DNA of 64,000 bases from Guyanagaster necrorhizus (GCF_019112545.1 NW_025064883.1:1066100-1130099), one strand, 5' to 3'; positions 13,788-26,681 are shown, numbered from the stretch's first letter. Notes: generated by a model not told the origin, from the sequence alone. Numbers and translations are program-made.

Positions 13788-13983
13788 ACCTTCGCGAGCA
13801 TTTCCCTGGGACTTGACTTTAATGGATAGAACATGAACTGTATAGTATTCACTACCAGAAACCAATTGTGTACACGCTTGCAAATATATATAATAAAATA
13901 ATATGGATCCAAAACAGACAAAAAGGTCGGTGGACAGTTAGTTAGCAATGGAGATATGTGTAGGGGTATTGTATATTTATTAG

Positions 13984-16900
13984 TTAGTTCAGCTCTTCTG
14001 AAGCTTCCGAATGTGATGACTCTGTATCCTGACTTAAAGTAAGACTCGAATTCGGCTGAGCATGGGTAGTGGCCGTGCTGTCATTACGTTCTCGGTGCTT
14101 GGAAAAAACGGGAACTGGCTTGCCGAAATCATCAGGCATATCGTTAACTAGTCCAACCACAGCCTGGTCGCCATTGATATGTGGAAGACCCTGGTTGCTT
14201 TCAAAGCTGCCATAGCTCCCACGAGGGCTGGTCGAGTAGGCGCTCTGGAAATCAGTGTCGGAGTCATCGGTAGCACCAGCAACAACAGGGGTGAGAGCTG
14301 GCGTGGTCGGCGTGGCTTGGGAGGGCCTTGTCGCACTCAATGAAGCTCCAGAGGAAATTTTTCGAATCGGAACGGGCTCCGGGGTGCTTTGTTCGTCACG
14401 ACTCGCATCCGACATTGAACGGCGAGTGGGCGTGGCGCTGCCAGTTTCTGATGTTTTGATGAATAGGGCACGGCGGGGTGATTTCGGCATAGGTGATGTT
14501 GTAGGCCTCGGAGCCTCTTCTGTATACGTACTCGTCTGGCTCGACGAAGCGGTACTACTCCTTTTCCTGTGTTTTGTAGGTGTCTGGTTGTATGTCCTCT
14601 TACTCGATGAGGGCTGAGAACGAGCAGACTCCGACATCGACACCTCTTCCTCGCTCTCCTGCGAAATTTGCCGTCTCCATTTAGCGGCGCGACGTTCAGT
14701 AGCGAGAGCGGTTTCAAGCTGGTCATGACACTGTTAGTAGCGTAAGGAAGTAAAATAATATAACGAACAAACCTTCTGTTGTATCTCCAAGACCTTCTGA
14801 GCAATCTTGTCGCTTTTTTGGCTAATTCCCTCATCCACAGCATTCATCCCATCTTGTGGGACGTCAACCTCAGTTGCAGAAAACCGTTTCTTCCGCGCGG
14901 GTGACAGTGGTGCCTCTTCTTCGTCGCCTTCTTCGATTGTCCCTGTCGTGCGCTCGACCTTCTCGACGGGCTCCACACCATCTTCCTCGTATGATTCTGC
15001 CAGTGTTGATTCCGTCCCAAATGAGCGTAAATGACGTGTTTTTCCAGCGTCACTAGTCCGTCTAGATCGCGGAGTAGAGAAGGAAGATAAGCGACTGCTG
15101 GGACGGCTATTGGGACGGGAGCTCCCGTAGTCCGATTCTTCTACTCCAACAGCCATGGAAAGCAACGCCCTTTCGATCTGTGCCTCGACCTCTGCAATCA
15201 TCTCGGTACGTTCTTGCTCCATCTTGTCCATGGTTTCCTTCATTGTCTCTAACTCCAACATGGCCTCCTTGTGTGCATTCTCCGTCTCTTTCAGCTCTGA
15301 AAAGCATGTTATTTGCGAGATGGCTTACTAAGTAAATGATGTACGCACGATTCTGTAGTTTGGTCTTTTCAACTGCCGTCAGAGTTACCAGTCCAGACAG
15401 TCGTTTGGTTTCTCTCTGCTCTTTGTTGATCTTGGCTCTGAGCTGATTGGCCTCTGCGCTCAATTTTTCTGCGTACTGCTCGAAAGTGACAAATTTATCC
15501 CTCCATAAATCAGACTCAGTCATTAGGAAGTTGAGTCGGCGCGATAGACGACCAATCTTGGTTTCCAGGTCATCGCGTGCATCAACAAAGGCAGTAGCAC
15601 GCTTGCGGATGGATAACTGAATAAGTTGTTCGGCTGCTGTAAGCTGAGGGGGTCTTCTGACACTCCCAAACATTCCGATCCTTCTCAAAAATGATGGTTT
15701 CTTGTACTGAGGAAAGATATGCATCATTGGTACGCCACAGTTCAAAGTGTATTTACATACCTTATCCTGCAACACACTGTCAAAAGCTTGAATGATACGC
15801 GTCGAGTGCCACCAGTCAGGAGGTTTAATTTGGTCGGCAACTGCGGTGGAAGAGGCACCGCGTTTGGCTTGGATCTTGCAAACTGGTCTGAAGCGGCCTG
15901 CCGGAAATGCCTCCTTGAACTCACTACAGGCAACTAAATATGTGAAAAAGTGGGGAGAGGATAATTCAAACCTGGGCACTGAGTGATCCGGATGATAGTG
16001 GGCCTCAAATACAGCCAATAGTCGTTGCCTATACTTCTCCCTTTGTTGTTTCGTGGAAACAACGCCAGCAGGGGGCAAAGGACAACTCCTGTGAACATCA
16101 CTCAATCGTTGTCGGGTATGTAAAATGTCGTACTGACACATAGTTAATGTCCCTGTATAAGTCAATCAGATTCCATTCAACCGTAATTGGATGCGAAATG
16201 GCTTACAAGTCACAGACGCAGACTTCAGATGCAGGACGGACACTATATCTTGCTTCTGTCGCTAGACCCATGATCCACGGGCCGGGATCATCAATGTAGA
16301 TCTTGGCGTCGCGAGAATGGACCGCAGGAAGTGCTATTCCATTCCATCCTCTGAGTTCCACTAGATATTTGATAGTATGGACAGCAATCTTGAACACAGT
16401 GAGCGAATAATACTGTTACGTAGCAACATTAACATACCCCGAGTAAGGCGGGATGCCTAGAGAAGAACAAGATGCGGCCAGTCGGGGCCAAAGCAATCTG
16501 GACGTCGACCGTTAACCCTATTTTTGGAGATGAAAGTGTGATCTTGTACCTCGCAGATGGTCAAAATGTTGTCAATGTTAAGGCACTTGAACAACGGCCA
16601 CATGGTGAAATTGATGTCAACTAATCCTCGGCCAAAGTCCAATCCGCCTGGGAATCGAGCAATAACCTCCAAGCTGGACTCACTGCTGTCCCCACGAGGG
16701 CTGGCATCTAGCTTGATGAGATCGCCAGCACGAGGGGCTGGGTGAGCAAGGATTTTAGAGATCTGCAATGTATGCGATTGTACATCCTTGGAAAAGCGAG
16801 CCCACGAGAGAGTGAGATAGTCGCGCATCAAGTCGTACACTGGGTGTCGCGAGACAAGAGCTTAGAGGAAAGAATGAGCATAAGGCGTAAACTCGGATCC

Positions 16901-18413
16901 ACAACTCACTGAGTGCATAAGGAAGCCAGAACACTGTATCTCCGGGAAGGAACAGAGTGCTTTCTCCCGGTCCGTGGCCGACGGTGCTAGCAACTTCGAA
17001 GTCACTTTCACTCATGGCACCTTCACCCTCTGTTTCCCCATCGGTATCTGCATCTGCCCAGGGGCCACGAGCACTTTTCCGGGCACTTCTGCGAGCTTGG
17101 ACGCTGGGATCAGCGTCGCTTCCTCCAAGACCAGCGGCATCTGCTCTGAGATTCTTAATGCGTGAAGCCACAAGGGACTGTGCTGACTCTTTACGAGAAC
17201 GTCCGGCCTCCAAAGTGCGGCGGATAGCTGTACTACGTTCAGCGTCAGCGTGTGACCAGACCGTAAGGCAGACACCATGATAGGCGACTGTACTGCCCTT
17301 GGCGGTAGAGTCAGTCACCGAAGCAGCCGCTTGATTATGAGCACCATGACCTAGAAGACTCGGGGGTCCAAGATAGCTTGACGACGGGCGGACAAAGGGG
17401 TCATCAGCGTAGGGATATGAAAAAGTGGCCGCTGAAGAGCGATTTTCCGACGAAGAAAGAACAGAGGCGCGAAGAAGTTCTCCAGATGCAGAAGGGGCAA
17501 GAGGGGTACTTGGAGCAGGCAGAGTAAAAGTAAAGGTGTGAATAGTAGACGCTGGTTGAAGTGTAGAAGCAATGACCTCAACTTCACGAGTAAAGGAGAG
17601 CTGGGATGATAATAAGAATAGATACCAGGGAAGAAACGGTGAGCATACCTTGAGGGCCTTGGAAAGCATTTTACCGACTTCCTGTTTGCTGAGAGCACCG
17701 GCTCCCTTCATGACTTCCTCATTTTTACCGCGTTTCTTTTTCTTTCCTCCACCAGCGCCTGGACTGACGGTGCTGCCTAGGACTTCTGGGCGCCACCAAC
17801 GACTGACAGCACCATCGCTGTGATGGAGACCAAGGACCGAGTCAGGGTCAGCGAGAGTCCAAGTATGAGGCGACTTTGGAAGACCTGATACTACATAGAG
17901 GGAAGTGAGAGGAGAACTAGGAGTAAAGGAAGGTGCAGGAAGGCCATCACGGGCAGAACGAGTGGAAACGATTGAGGTGCGAGCAGAAGCAGGAATGGGT
18001 TCCATGCTCCTGCGATGCTTGATACCAAGGATGCGAGAAGCCTTATCGCCACGGAAATGGTGAGAGGGGAATTGGCCGTTGGGGGCGACGACAGTTATAT
18101 AGTCGAGCTCATTGGCAAGGGCGTCGTTGAGCTGGTCGTCGTCGCCGTGTTTGTTAATGGAAGGGGAGTTGCCGTGAGGGACGGTACCAATGCTGCTGTT
18201 GCCGATCGAACTGTTGATTGAGGGGTTCAATTCCTTCAATTGGGGGCCTCCTCTGGGGTCCAACTGCTTCTCCTTTTTCGGTTCCGTAGCCGCAATAACT
18301 TTTCTTTTCCCCCCGCCAAATCCCCTTTGTCTGTCGCGTAGCGACTGGTCTGAGAACCGAGACCGAAGCTCCCGCTCGCTCTCCACAGCGCTCGTTGCCC
18401 CGCTGGACGCCAT
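13984..18413 (-). CDS. DENN-domain protein (Rab GEF family)
   Basis: Large protein (over 1,000 aa) with the tripartite DENN fold typical of guanine nucleotide exchange factors for Rab GTPases. The start ATG at 18413 gives MASSGATSAVESERELRSRF. A basic, low-complexity N-terminus contains ELDYITVVAPNGQFPSHHF. The uDENN part includes YHGVCLTVWSHADAERS (about 17,210-17,280). The cDENN core spans about 15,990-16,850, with ALAPTGRILFFSRHPALLG, YLVELRGWNGIALPAVHS and DDPGPWIMGLATEARY, where family members have the sequence ending in PFIMG. A coiled coil follows (about 15,100-15,560) and a long Ser/Pro/Thr-rich tail ends at 13984. One 48-nt intron (GTATGC...CCCAG, near 17,600-17,650) has no stop and is a multiple of three, so a retained form would stay in frame. 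Family membership is clear; the Rab partner is not. Confidence 0.85.
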
Positions 18414-18871
18414 CGACCACGATAAGTTGTAACGAAAAAGAAAATCAAACGAATGTCGGCAGTAGAAGGAATGGACAGAGCTGTTACAAAGTAGCTGCTC
18501 AAGTTAAAGAGGGAAAAGAAAGCAAAAAATGCTTCCACTTTCATAACCAGTCTACTTGATTAGTCTATCGCGACCCTGTGCAGGGTCTCGAAATTTTTTA
18601 TTACTCGTTCGCTTTATAGTATTTCGTTCCTGGTCATAATCGCTAATTTCACACCCCCTGGATCTCCCTCTCCTGCAGGGCAGATACAGGATAATGCGAC
18701 AGCCTAAACGTGCATAAAAGATGGGCTTGCGATTTATCTAACGATATCATTTGACACAGTCGTACGGACGACGGACGGCGGACGGCGACGCGAATCGAAC
18801 ATCGCGATCACGTGCGCTGCAATAAAAAACTAATATAAACACTAAAATATATAAAACAGTTATAGAATGTA
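18414..18871. other. Promoter region of the DENN gene and 3' flank of the NIPA gene
   Basis: Both flanking genes are on the minus strand. The region contains an imperfect short repeat of ACGGACGG/CGGACGGCG type at about 18,762-18,790, a CACGTG box at 18809-18814 inside ATCACGTG, and an AT-rich stretch from 18,825. No coding exon or tRNA could be supported. Confidence 0.4.
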
Positions 18872-21061
18872 TCAGTCCCGTCCCATAAATGTCCTTCCAA
18901 GCCATGCCCAGCGCCTCACCGACTTTCCTTTCCCCTTCCCGTTGGGGCTGCTCTGCGCACCAGAACCTACCCTATCTTCCCGATCTTGGCATTCTGATTC
19001 CAAAACCACTTCGGTTCTTACATGTCCATCACTCACAGTTCTTCGCCGTGCTCTCTCCATCCTTTCTATGTCATCTTCCTCTCCGCTAATGGAGGCACCC
19101 ATTCCAAAACTACTGATCCTTCGTCTCCGTTCCCGAGGAACAATTGAGAACCCTGGACTCACAGCAGACAGTCCAATCTGGAAACCAGCTCCAGCCAGTG
19201 TTGAAACGGCATTCCGTGAGTTTAAAGGTGGGGATAGTTGCAAATTATGCATGTGTGAATGGGAATGTAGAGTGGTATTTGATGGTACATGATGAAAACG
19301 GTGTAAAAGAGTATAATCATCCATTGTCGGCCTACGCCGGCGAGAGTGGCCCGTATTGGAGTTCGTAGTGTGTGATTGTTGAATTCTTTCTGATGCTTCT
19401 GACAGGGAAATTGTTGGCTGTGGGGGTAAGGGACGATCTAAGCCAAGGTCGAGCCCCAGGCCCGTAGCTGCTGAAGGACGCATGATAGGCTCTGAGCGAC
19501 TACCCCACGGTAATTCTTCCACATCTGGTCTTCTGATGAGGCAAGGAAGAGCGGGTGCAGTAGGACTGTCTGAGACTGTGATTTCCGGCTCGCTCGGAGC
19601 AGCTTCTTCGACCATTTCTTCGTCACTAAGGTCGTTGTCGCTGTCCCATGGCTCGACTTCTCCGTCTCCAGACTGTATACTTACAATCCATACCCCACCC
19701 AGTAGAACGACAATGCCTAGAACCACTAGACACAGATGCAGAGGAGGGATGAGGGAAAATTGATTGAAATAAACCAGGCCATTCAGGATCGATGATAGAT
19801 TATAAAAGCAAAATGCCGCTATAAGTTCATGGGGTATTTAGTGCTTTACACATGCAAAGACGATAAACTTCCTCACAAGGACAGACCAGTGTTGGACTAG
19901 CCAACACCAAGGCTTTGTGAAGATACCACAACTGTAGTAACGCAAATGCCACTAAACCGAGGACAAGGACCCACGCTTGCCAGCGCCAGAATTGGCTGTC
20001 TCCCCTTATCGTCAATAACAGGAGTTCGACGCCGCTCTTGGCGAAGAGAAGACACATTCCCGATATTATACCAGAGAATGACGCATAGGAGATAGCAAGG
20101 ATGAGACGTGTTCGATTGATGGAACGAAGATCAGGATCGCGCTTTGACAAATTGAATGAAGGTGATTGTGGTGATTTGCGGTCAAGTAAAGGCGTCCGCT
20201 CTGTCGTGATGGTTTCAGTGATAGTGTCGGTAACACTTGTTGTCAAAATAGACGGGTCGGCTGGGAAACTAAAGGGAGGAGTGCTTGGTGTGTTGGACTC
20301 TGTATCAGAGTGAGTGTTACGTCGGATTAAGGAATACTCCGTAATATGGGTCTGCTTTGTATATTAGATACAGTTTGAACCAGAATGGGAAAAAAACCTA
20401 CAACGGCGAGACTAGATACAACAACGGCTCCGAGCAACGAGAAGTACGCCACGAAAGCTGGTCTTCTAAACAACCCTAAAAGGTCTTCCAGAGAGCGAGT
20501 TGTCTCCGGTACGATTCCAAAAATGGCTATCAGTACTGCGCCGCCTGCGATAAACAGTGTCCCGAGAATCATCCATGGTGAGAATACGTCTCTAAGGATT
20601 AAGTGTGCGAAAAATGCGTTCCACAACAACGACACAGCACCCAAAGGTGCGAGAATGACGACGGGAAGAGACGCTATTTGGACCAAAGAGCCTACGACAT
20701 TGGATGAGATAAACACGGCGAACCCCAGCAGCCAAAGACTAGATATGATTCAAACTGTCAGCGGATGAAATAGAGCCACGCAAAGCATGGAAACATACGG
20801 TCTCCTATGTTCGACACATTTCTCTTCCTCTGGCAAACGCTCATTTAGAACATGCGACTTTCTTTGAAGTGTAATCCCAGCTGATTGTAGGCAAGAGGCT
20901 AGGAGGCCAAAGATGATGCCAAACCAGAAAATTCCCGAGGTAGAGGTACGATTTGAAGGGGAGAACGCCATTGTAGAGAGCGTTGGACCTTCCTGAAGAT
21001 CTTTGGAGAAAGTGATAGTCAGATAGGCGCCTAGAGAATGCACGTAGTGGTCATCGCTCAT
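18872..21061 (-). CDS. NIPA-type (DUF803) magnesium transporter-like membrane protein
   Basis: Multi-pass membrane protein of the NIPA/DUF803 family in the DMT superfamily, which carries Mg2+ and other divalent cations across plasma or endosomal membranes. Visible segments in order: FWFGIIFGLLASCLQSAGIT with LQRKSHV after it; FISSNVVGSLVQIASLPVVI; PLGAVSLLWNAFFAHLILRD; then a hydrophilic loop with TERTPLLDRKSPQSPSF; FSGIISGMCLLFAKSGVELL; ILNGLVYFNQFSLIPPLHL; VVLGIVVLLGGVWIVS. A long soluble C-terminal tail of about 270 residues, rich in Ser and Arg, ends ARTFMGRD-like (GRTFMGRD). Start: three in-frame ATGs exist, at 21085, 21061 and 20971 (MAFSPSNRT). I chose 21061, but the last is also plausible. 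Introns are short. HSP104 ends 215 bp upstream on the same strand. Confidence 0.85.
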
Positions 21062-21275
21062 CCTCGTGGTGGTCGACCATAGCATTGATGACGGTCACGC
21101 GATCAAAAGTAAAATTATAATTAAAGTCTAACATATACAAATCATTTTTGATTCTCAGAATCCAGAGTACGTTGAACCACGTTGAACCCAAAAAATGTTG
21201 AGATGCTACTATAATACAGGTGATGCTAGCAAATCCATGATAAATACACTACTATGCAGATACAATATTTCAAGA

Positions 21276-24200
21276 CTAATCCATCTCTTCAATTGCGATG
21301 TCATCATCGACATCCATATATGCGTCCTCAACAGCCGTTCCCTCATGATTGGGGATGATGGTAAGACGGTTGTGAGGTCCATCAAAGCGCACCTGCACAA
21401 CCTCTCCATCACGGACACGGTCCGACAGTATCATCATCGACAGTGGATTGAGAAGCTCACTCTGAATTGCTCGGTTCAGAGGTCGCGCACCATAGACCGG
21501 CGAGTACCCGACAGACATAAGGTACTGTTTGGCGGCTGCATCAAGATCGATAGCTATCTTCCTCTCTGAGAGACGCTCTTGCACCTCTTGCAACCGAATA
21601 TCAACGATCTTAAGAACATGCTTTCGTGACAATGCACGCTACAAGGGAAAGTGAGTTTGATAAATTAGACATAGATCGTAGTGACTTACGAAGACAATGA
21701 TTTCATCAACACGGTTGACAAACTCTGGAGGGAAGTGTGCCTGGATGGCGCCCATGACCAAGGATCTTGTCTGAGATGTCACAGATCCTTCGCCCATGTC
21801 ATTGAGAAATGCTGCACCCAAATTCGAGGTCATGATGATGACAGTGTTACGGAAGTCGACGACTCTGCCTTGACCGTCGGTCAATCGACCATCGTCAAGA
21901 ACCTGCAAGAAAAGAGTGACGAATTCCCGGCAGGCCTTCTCTACCTCGTCGATCAAGACGATGCTGTAGGGCTTCCTACGAATGTACTCTGTTAATTGAC
22001 CTCCAGCGTCATGACCAACGTATCCTGAAGGAATGGCTCAGCGACTTTGGGTATCAATGATTCACAAGTCGATACTTACCAGGTGGTGCGCCGATCAAGC
22101 GTGCAATGGAATGCTTCTCAGAGTACTCCGAACCATCGATACGAATCATTGCATCAGCCGAGTCGAAGAGAAGTGTGGCGAGCTATGGATGATCAGTCAG
22201 TCAAGTCAACACATGAAATTAAACGATGCTTACGGTTTTAGCCATGAGGGTTTTCCCGGTGCCCGACGGTCCCGCCATCAAGAAGCTAGCGATTGGGCGC
22301 GACGGATTTGACAATCCGCTCCGGGAAAGTCGTATGGCGTTGGCTACAGCCTTGACGGCCTCCGTCTGACCGACAACGCTCTCCGACAGTATCTTCTCCA
22401 TCCTTAGAAGCTTCTCCCGCTCTGAAGACATGAGCCTTGTCACTGGGATAGACGTCCAGCGCGCAACAATCTCCGCAATGTGCTCCGAAGTGACAGTGTC
22501 TGATCCTCCACCTTCAGCGGTGGCGTCTTCTGCAGCTTTCTTGTCCTCCAGCTGCTTTAGGCGCGCCACCAGATCAGGTAACGCGTAATATCTCAAGTCA
22601 GAAACGGTGGCAAGATCATATCTGGCAAATACAAGTCAGCTTGAAATTTTACTCGGAATACAAGCTGCAAACCTTCTTTCTGCCTCCTCCGCCTTTGCTT
22701 TCAACTCGTCAATCCTACGTCTGACGACATTGACTTCATCGCCTCTCTTCTTTTCAGCCTCGTACGCTGCTTTCAAGGGCTTCAGCTCATCCTCGACAGT
22801 GGCAATGGCTTTTCGTGCAAGGACAAGACGCTCTTTGCTAGCCGCATCCTTCTCTCGCTCCAACGCATGAATCTCGACCTGAAGTTCAAGTAGGCGACGC
22901 TGCAGCTTATCGATCTCTTCAGGCTCAGTCTCCCGCGTGACGCGTACGCTAAAGATAAAGCAGTTAGACCAGATGTGGTGACGTTGAAATCCTTTCTACA
23001 TACCTAGCGCATGCTTCGTCTACAAGATCAATGGCAGAATCGGGTAAACGCCGTGATGTCAAATAACGATGCGCCAACGTCGCTGCGGAAATCAAAGCAG
23101 GGTCCAGGATCCTGACACCATGATGGACCTCATACTTTTCCCGGATGCCACGAAGAATACTGATCGTCTCTGATACCGTAGGCTCGTTTACGATGACTTG
23201 AGCGAATCGTCGTTCCAATGCTGCGTCCGTCTCAATGTATTTCCGGTACTCGGCAAGGGTAGTAGCGCCAATGCACCTGAGTTTGCCACGAGCGAGCAGA
23301 GGTTTGAAGAGGTTGCCGGCATCCATACCGCCACCTTCTGCGCCTCTGCCAGCCATAATGAGATGCAGCTCGTCGATGAAAAGGATGACTCCTGTGCCTC
23401 CGTTTTCAGCAGCTTTGTCGACCTCGTCCAAGACAGCCTTGATACGTTCTTCGTACTCCCCCTTGTACTTGGCACCCGCCATGAGCGCACCCATGTCGAG
23501 GGAGAATAAGCGACAGAAAAGACTGGCGGGGACATCGCGCTTGACGATTCGTTGAGCGAGGCCTTCAGCAATGGATGTTTTGCCGACACCGGGTTCACCA
23601 ATGAGAACTGGATTATTCTTTGTCCTGATAGGCAGATTAGCTACTGAATATAAACGAGGAAAAGAACCGATCATCTTACCTTCGACAAAGAATACGAATT
23701 GCCCGCCGGATCTCATTGTCACGACCAATGACAGGATCAATCTTGCCCTCTAACCAAAACGATCAATATATGTGTGCATTCCGCCAGAACTGCCACACAT
23801 ACCTTCTGCTAAGGCAGTCAAGTCTACAGCATACTTGTGTAGAGCATCAAAACCTGCTTCGGCATTCTTGGATTCGACTCGACGGTTGCCGCGGATTTGT
23901 TGGATGGCGGTCTTGAGGGTGGCTTCGGTGAGACCGGCCTCTCTGATAACTGGCGCAATGGAAGGGTCCTTGAGAAGGGCCTGAAGAAGATGATCCTGGG
24001 CAATGTAGGAATCGTTCATCGTCTTCTGAAGGCTCTGCGCTTCCCGCAGAACCTTGAGGGAGGCGGAGCTGAGCGAGGTCTCATCTGGCGGAGGACTCTG
24101 TGTAGGTAGTCGAACGATGACCTTCTTCAGAGCACGCTTCACTACCGACTGAGAGAGACGCCATTAGTTTGTCGTCCTTCATTGAGAAACGGTGAACTTT

Positions 24201-24447
24201 ACATACTGTGTCTCCTCCGGCCTTTTCAATCACAGAAGCAAACAAAGGTGCTCCTGAGCCTTCTTCGTTAAGAAGGACAAAGGCAATGTGAGCTGGTGCA
24301 ACTGCGAAGAGAAAATCAGCCTTCAGAAGTGGTATTGAATAAATCAAAAGCATACATACCCTGAGCGTTTGCAGAATCTTTGGCCAGCTGCATGGCAGCG
24401 GTCAGAGTTTCGTTTGTCTTGTCGGTAAGATCGAAATTGCTCGACAT
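21276..24447 (-). CDS. HSP104: Hsp104/ClpB-type AAA+ protein disaggregase
   Basis: Hexameric disaggregase, about 900 aa, that threads aggregated proteins through its pore together with Hsp70/Hsp40. The start ATG at 24447 gives [15 protein letters not shown] and the Clp N-terminal repeats. NBD1 has Walker A GEPGVGKT (about 23,590), the KYKGEYEER pore loop and Walker B ILFIDELH. The coiled-coil middle domain lies around 22,640-22,950. NBD2 has Walker A GPSGTGKT (about 22,260), pore loop [12 protein letters not shown] and Walker [10 protein letters not shown]. The ClpB D2-small domain includes [18 protein letters not shown]. The C-terminus is acidic ([11 protein letters not shown]), as in fungal Hsp104, where the tail binds TPR co-chaperones. 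There is no mitochondrial presequence, so it should be cytosolic/nuclear. Several short introns interrupt the gene, unusual for a strongly heat-induced gene. A heat-shock element lies 112-129 bp upstream of the ATG. Confidence 0.97.
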
Positions 24448-24558
24448 GATGATGAGGAAAAAGGTATAAACGGTGAAGAATGATATCAGGTCAGGTCGAA
24501 GCCTTTTTATTCAAACACTCATTTGCCAACCGCATATTCTGGACGATTCGACAATGTC

Positions 24559-24576
24559 GAACTTTCTAGGACATTC
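24559..24576. promoter_or_regulatory. Heat-shock element of HSP104
   Basis: Four alternating 5-bp units, GAA-nn-TTC-nn-GGA-nn-TTC, lie in phase at 24559-24561, 24564-24566, 24569-24571 and 24574-24576. Only one unit deviates (GGA for GAA). This fits the trimeric Hsf1 site. It sits about 112 bp upstream of the HSP104 start, on the far side of a TATA-like AT-rich stretch near 24,505. That Hsf1 acts here is inferred. Confidence 0.75.
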
Positions 24577-24593
24577 CGACCACGACCGTCCAG

Positions 24594-24601
24594 TGACGTC
24601 A
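24594..24601. promoter_or_regulatory. CRE-like palindrome TGACGTCA
   Basis: A perfect 8-bp ATF/CREB palindrome 18 bp upstream of the heat-shock element, in the same upstream region of HSP104. An 8-mer can occur by chance, so the regulatory role is only suggested by position. Confidence 0.4.
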
Positions 24602-24893
24602 TGTATATACCTATATATATATTAATTATTAATAATTACTTGTTGTCACTAGTCCTTGCGAGTGCTTTCTAGTCAATTCCAGCAGCAGAGCTCTTGAGCA
24701 AGTATTCGGTGATCCAGTCGTGAACGGTTCAGTGAAGGGTCAAAACTTGACTGCGAGCGGCTAAAACACGTCCAGATCAGCAACTAGCAACCACGATTTT
24801 CACCCCACATCAAGACGTCAGTCCGTCACTGTACAACGAGAAAACCGATAGATACCTCAAAACGACATTACGCCGCTTTACGTACGTTAGTTT

Positions 24894-26599
24894 TTAATGA
24901 TCCTCTACCTTTACCCAATCTACCACCCTGGCCCTTCTCGTATTCAATACCTCGAGCTAAAGGTACAGAAGTAAGATGTAGTAAGCACATTAAAGACATC
25001 CTCACCTGTTCCAGAATACCAATTTGCTTCAGATGCTCCTCGTAATGATCAGAAATGGCTCGAAGCAAACGATGCAAAAGCATATCCGAGTCTTGCAGTG
25101 TCGTGTCATTCGCATGCCGAGTTTTGCTACCCTTACACCATTCCAGGACATCAATATGATTTCCACAGTTACAGTCCCACGCACAAGTGCCTGGTGGCGG
25201 TAATGTCGGTGGAGTGGCTAACCATGGTGGTATGCTACGGCCGATTGAACGACACAAGTCTGTTTTGTCCTCTACATCAGATGCTGCAGGTGTAGAATCC
25301 TGGGACATGTCGTCATCGTAGTGATGAATTACTGGCAATCTTTCTGCAAGTCTTTGTTCAGGCTCGTCGGTTTCCGAAGCATTCTACTACAGTTGAGCAC
25401 AAAGTATGTTCCTCTTCAGATGACGACTTACCGAATTCTTTTTTTTGCTCTTCTTTCCCTTCTCATACTGTAATGCGCGGTCTAACATTCTCTGCCATTC
25501 TGCCCTCGTCTTCCCCTTTCGCCAATACTTATTCAAGTTGATATCAAAGTCGAAGAGAGCCTCAAATGCTTCATCACCCACCCTGGGACGTCCCCTCCCG
25601 TTCCACCGTTTCCCATGCGCTATCTCGCTGCAGAATCGACAGAGAGCTCTAATGCTCAGGGAGCGTTTGTCAGCCCGCCGATACAAGTGCTCTGCTAACA
25701 GCCATCTCGCGTCTTTGGCTAGGACAGCCCGAGCTTCTGCCTTGGACAAATGAAGCGAGTGCCGACGACGCCTGAGCTTTCCTCGATTTCCTTCATCATC
25801 CGTTCCTATTTCAGAATCGTCGCTGCCATAGAGGATACGCCTTTCGGAGCCGTCTACACTGTGGTATTCACGGATGCTCTCTATCAGCCAGTCGATGGTG
25901 TGGTCAGTGATAGGGGTTTCTTTGGATCTTATGAACTTGTCAACCATTGCCAACAGGCGGTACCGTTCGAGATACTTGTGACTCCGTCGATAGGTATGCA
26001 CATCAAAAGAGACGATCCTATAAGATCTTCCCTTTGTGGTGGCAAGGAGTAAACTGTTGGAATAACGGTCATCTGGACACCGAAAGAGTAAGAAAAGTAA
26101 ATGACAGATAGCGCGGGGTTCACCATACGTGTTAGAAATGTAGCTGTCAAGTTCTTATTGCATAATAACCATATAGTGACTCTCGAACCTTCCCCCGGCC
26201 TGTGTCCATAGAGTGTCTGAAGAGTGAGACCCGAACAGGACTGCAGGTTGTTGGTGTCGACGTCCCTTTCTCGCAACTCACATTCGAGCTGCTCGTATCC
26301 AAGAGTAGATAGCCACCGCAAATCTTCGATGACCAAGCGCCCAATGAACTGCACATTGTCAGCAAAGCCATCCACAAATTCCGTCTCGTCCAAGCTGTCG
26401 AAGCTAGGATGAGCCTAGGACCAGAGACTTGAGATGATAGTATCACAGACCCAGTTCCTTGTTGTCCGGGCAGAAACATCCTGACGGATGACAGAGAAAG
26501 AGGTGGAATTCTTGTTCTGTTGAGATAATCGATATCCAATGAAGTTTCTAGCAGAGGGCCAAAGGGCTGGGACAGTAGCTTGCGTAGGCTGAATACCAT
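24894..26599 (-). CDS. Conserved-looking hypothetical protein, function unknown
   Basis: I do not recognise this protein. The start ATG at 26599 gives MVFSLRKLLSQPFG; an in-frame ATG at 26647 would leave only 34 bp to the divergent NDUFS6 gene and is less likely. The stop is at 24894-24896, after a last exon reading LEVLNTRRARVVDWVKVEDH. In order it shows FLPGQQGTGSVILSSQVSG, ETEFVDGFADNVQFIGRLV, SCSGLTLQTLYGHRPGEGSR, a tract with SYRIVSFDVHTYRRSHKYLE, a strongly basic/aromatic region (NLNKYWRKGKTRAEWQRML, then KKSKKK), and a small Cys cluster, CAWDCNCGNHIDVLEWCKG. There is no signal peptide or membrane segment. Codon use and splicing look ordinary and the frame stays open across all exons, so the gene looks functional. 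A possible metal site is inferred from the Cys/His cluster alone. Confidence 0.7.
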
Positions 26600-26681
26600 G
26601 TTGGCTGCAAGGTAAGTAACTTGAACATGAGCCGCATTAGGTAACAACAGTACGAGTCAAGAGTTCCTTCATCCCGCCATC
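26600..26681. promoter_or_regulatory. 82-bp divergent promoter
   Basis: The whole interval between the start codons of the minus-strand hypothetical gene (26599) and NDUFS6 (26682). It must hold both 5' untranslated regions and core promoter functions. No TATA box is evident. Confidence 0.5.

Noticed and set aside
14255..14617. Open frame antisense to the DENN gene tail
   Set aside because: Val/Leu-rich shadow of a Ser/Pro-rich coding region on the other strand; no family motif.
18785..18805. tRNA-like B-box (GTTCGATTC on the minus strand)
   Set aside because: No matching A-box, acceptor stem or anticodon arm could be folded around it.
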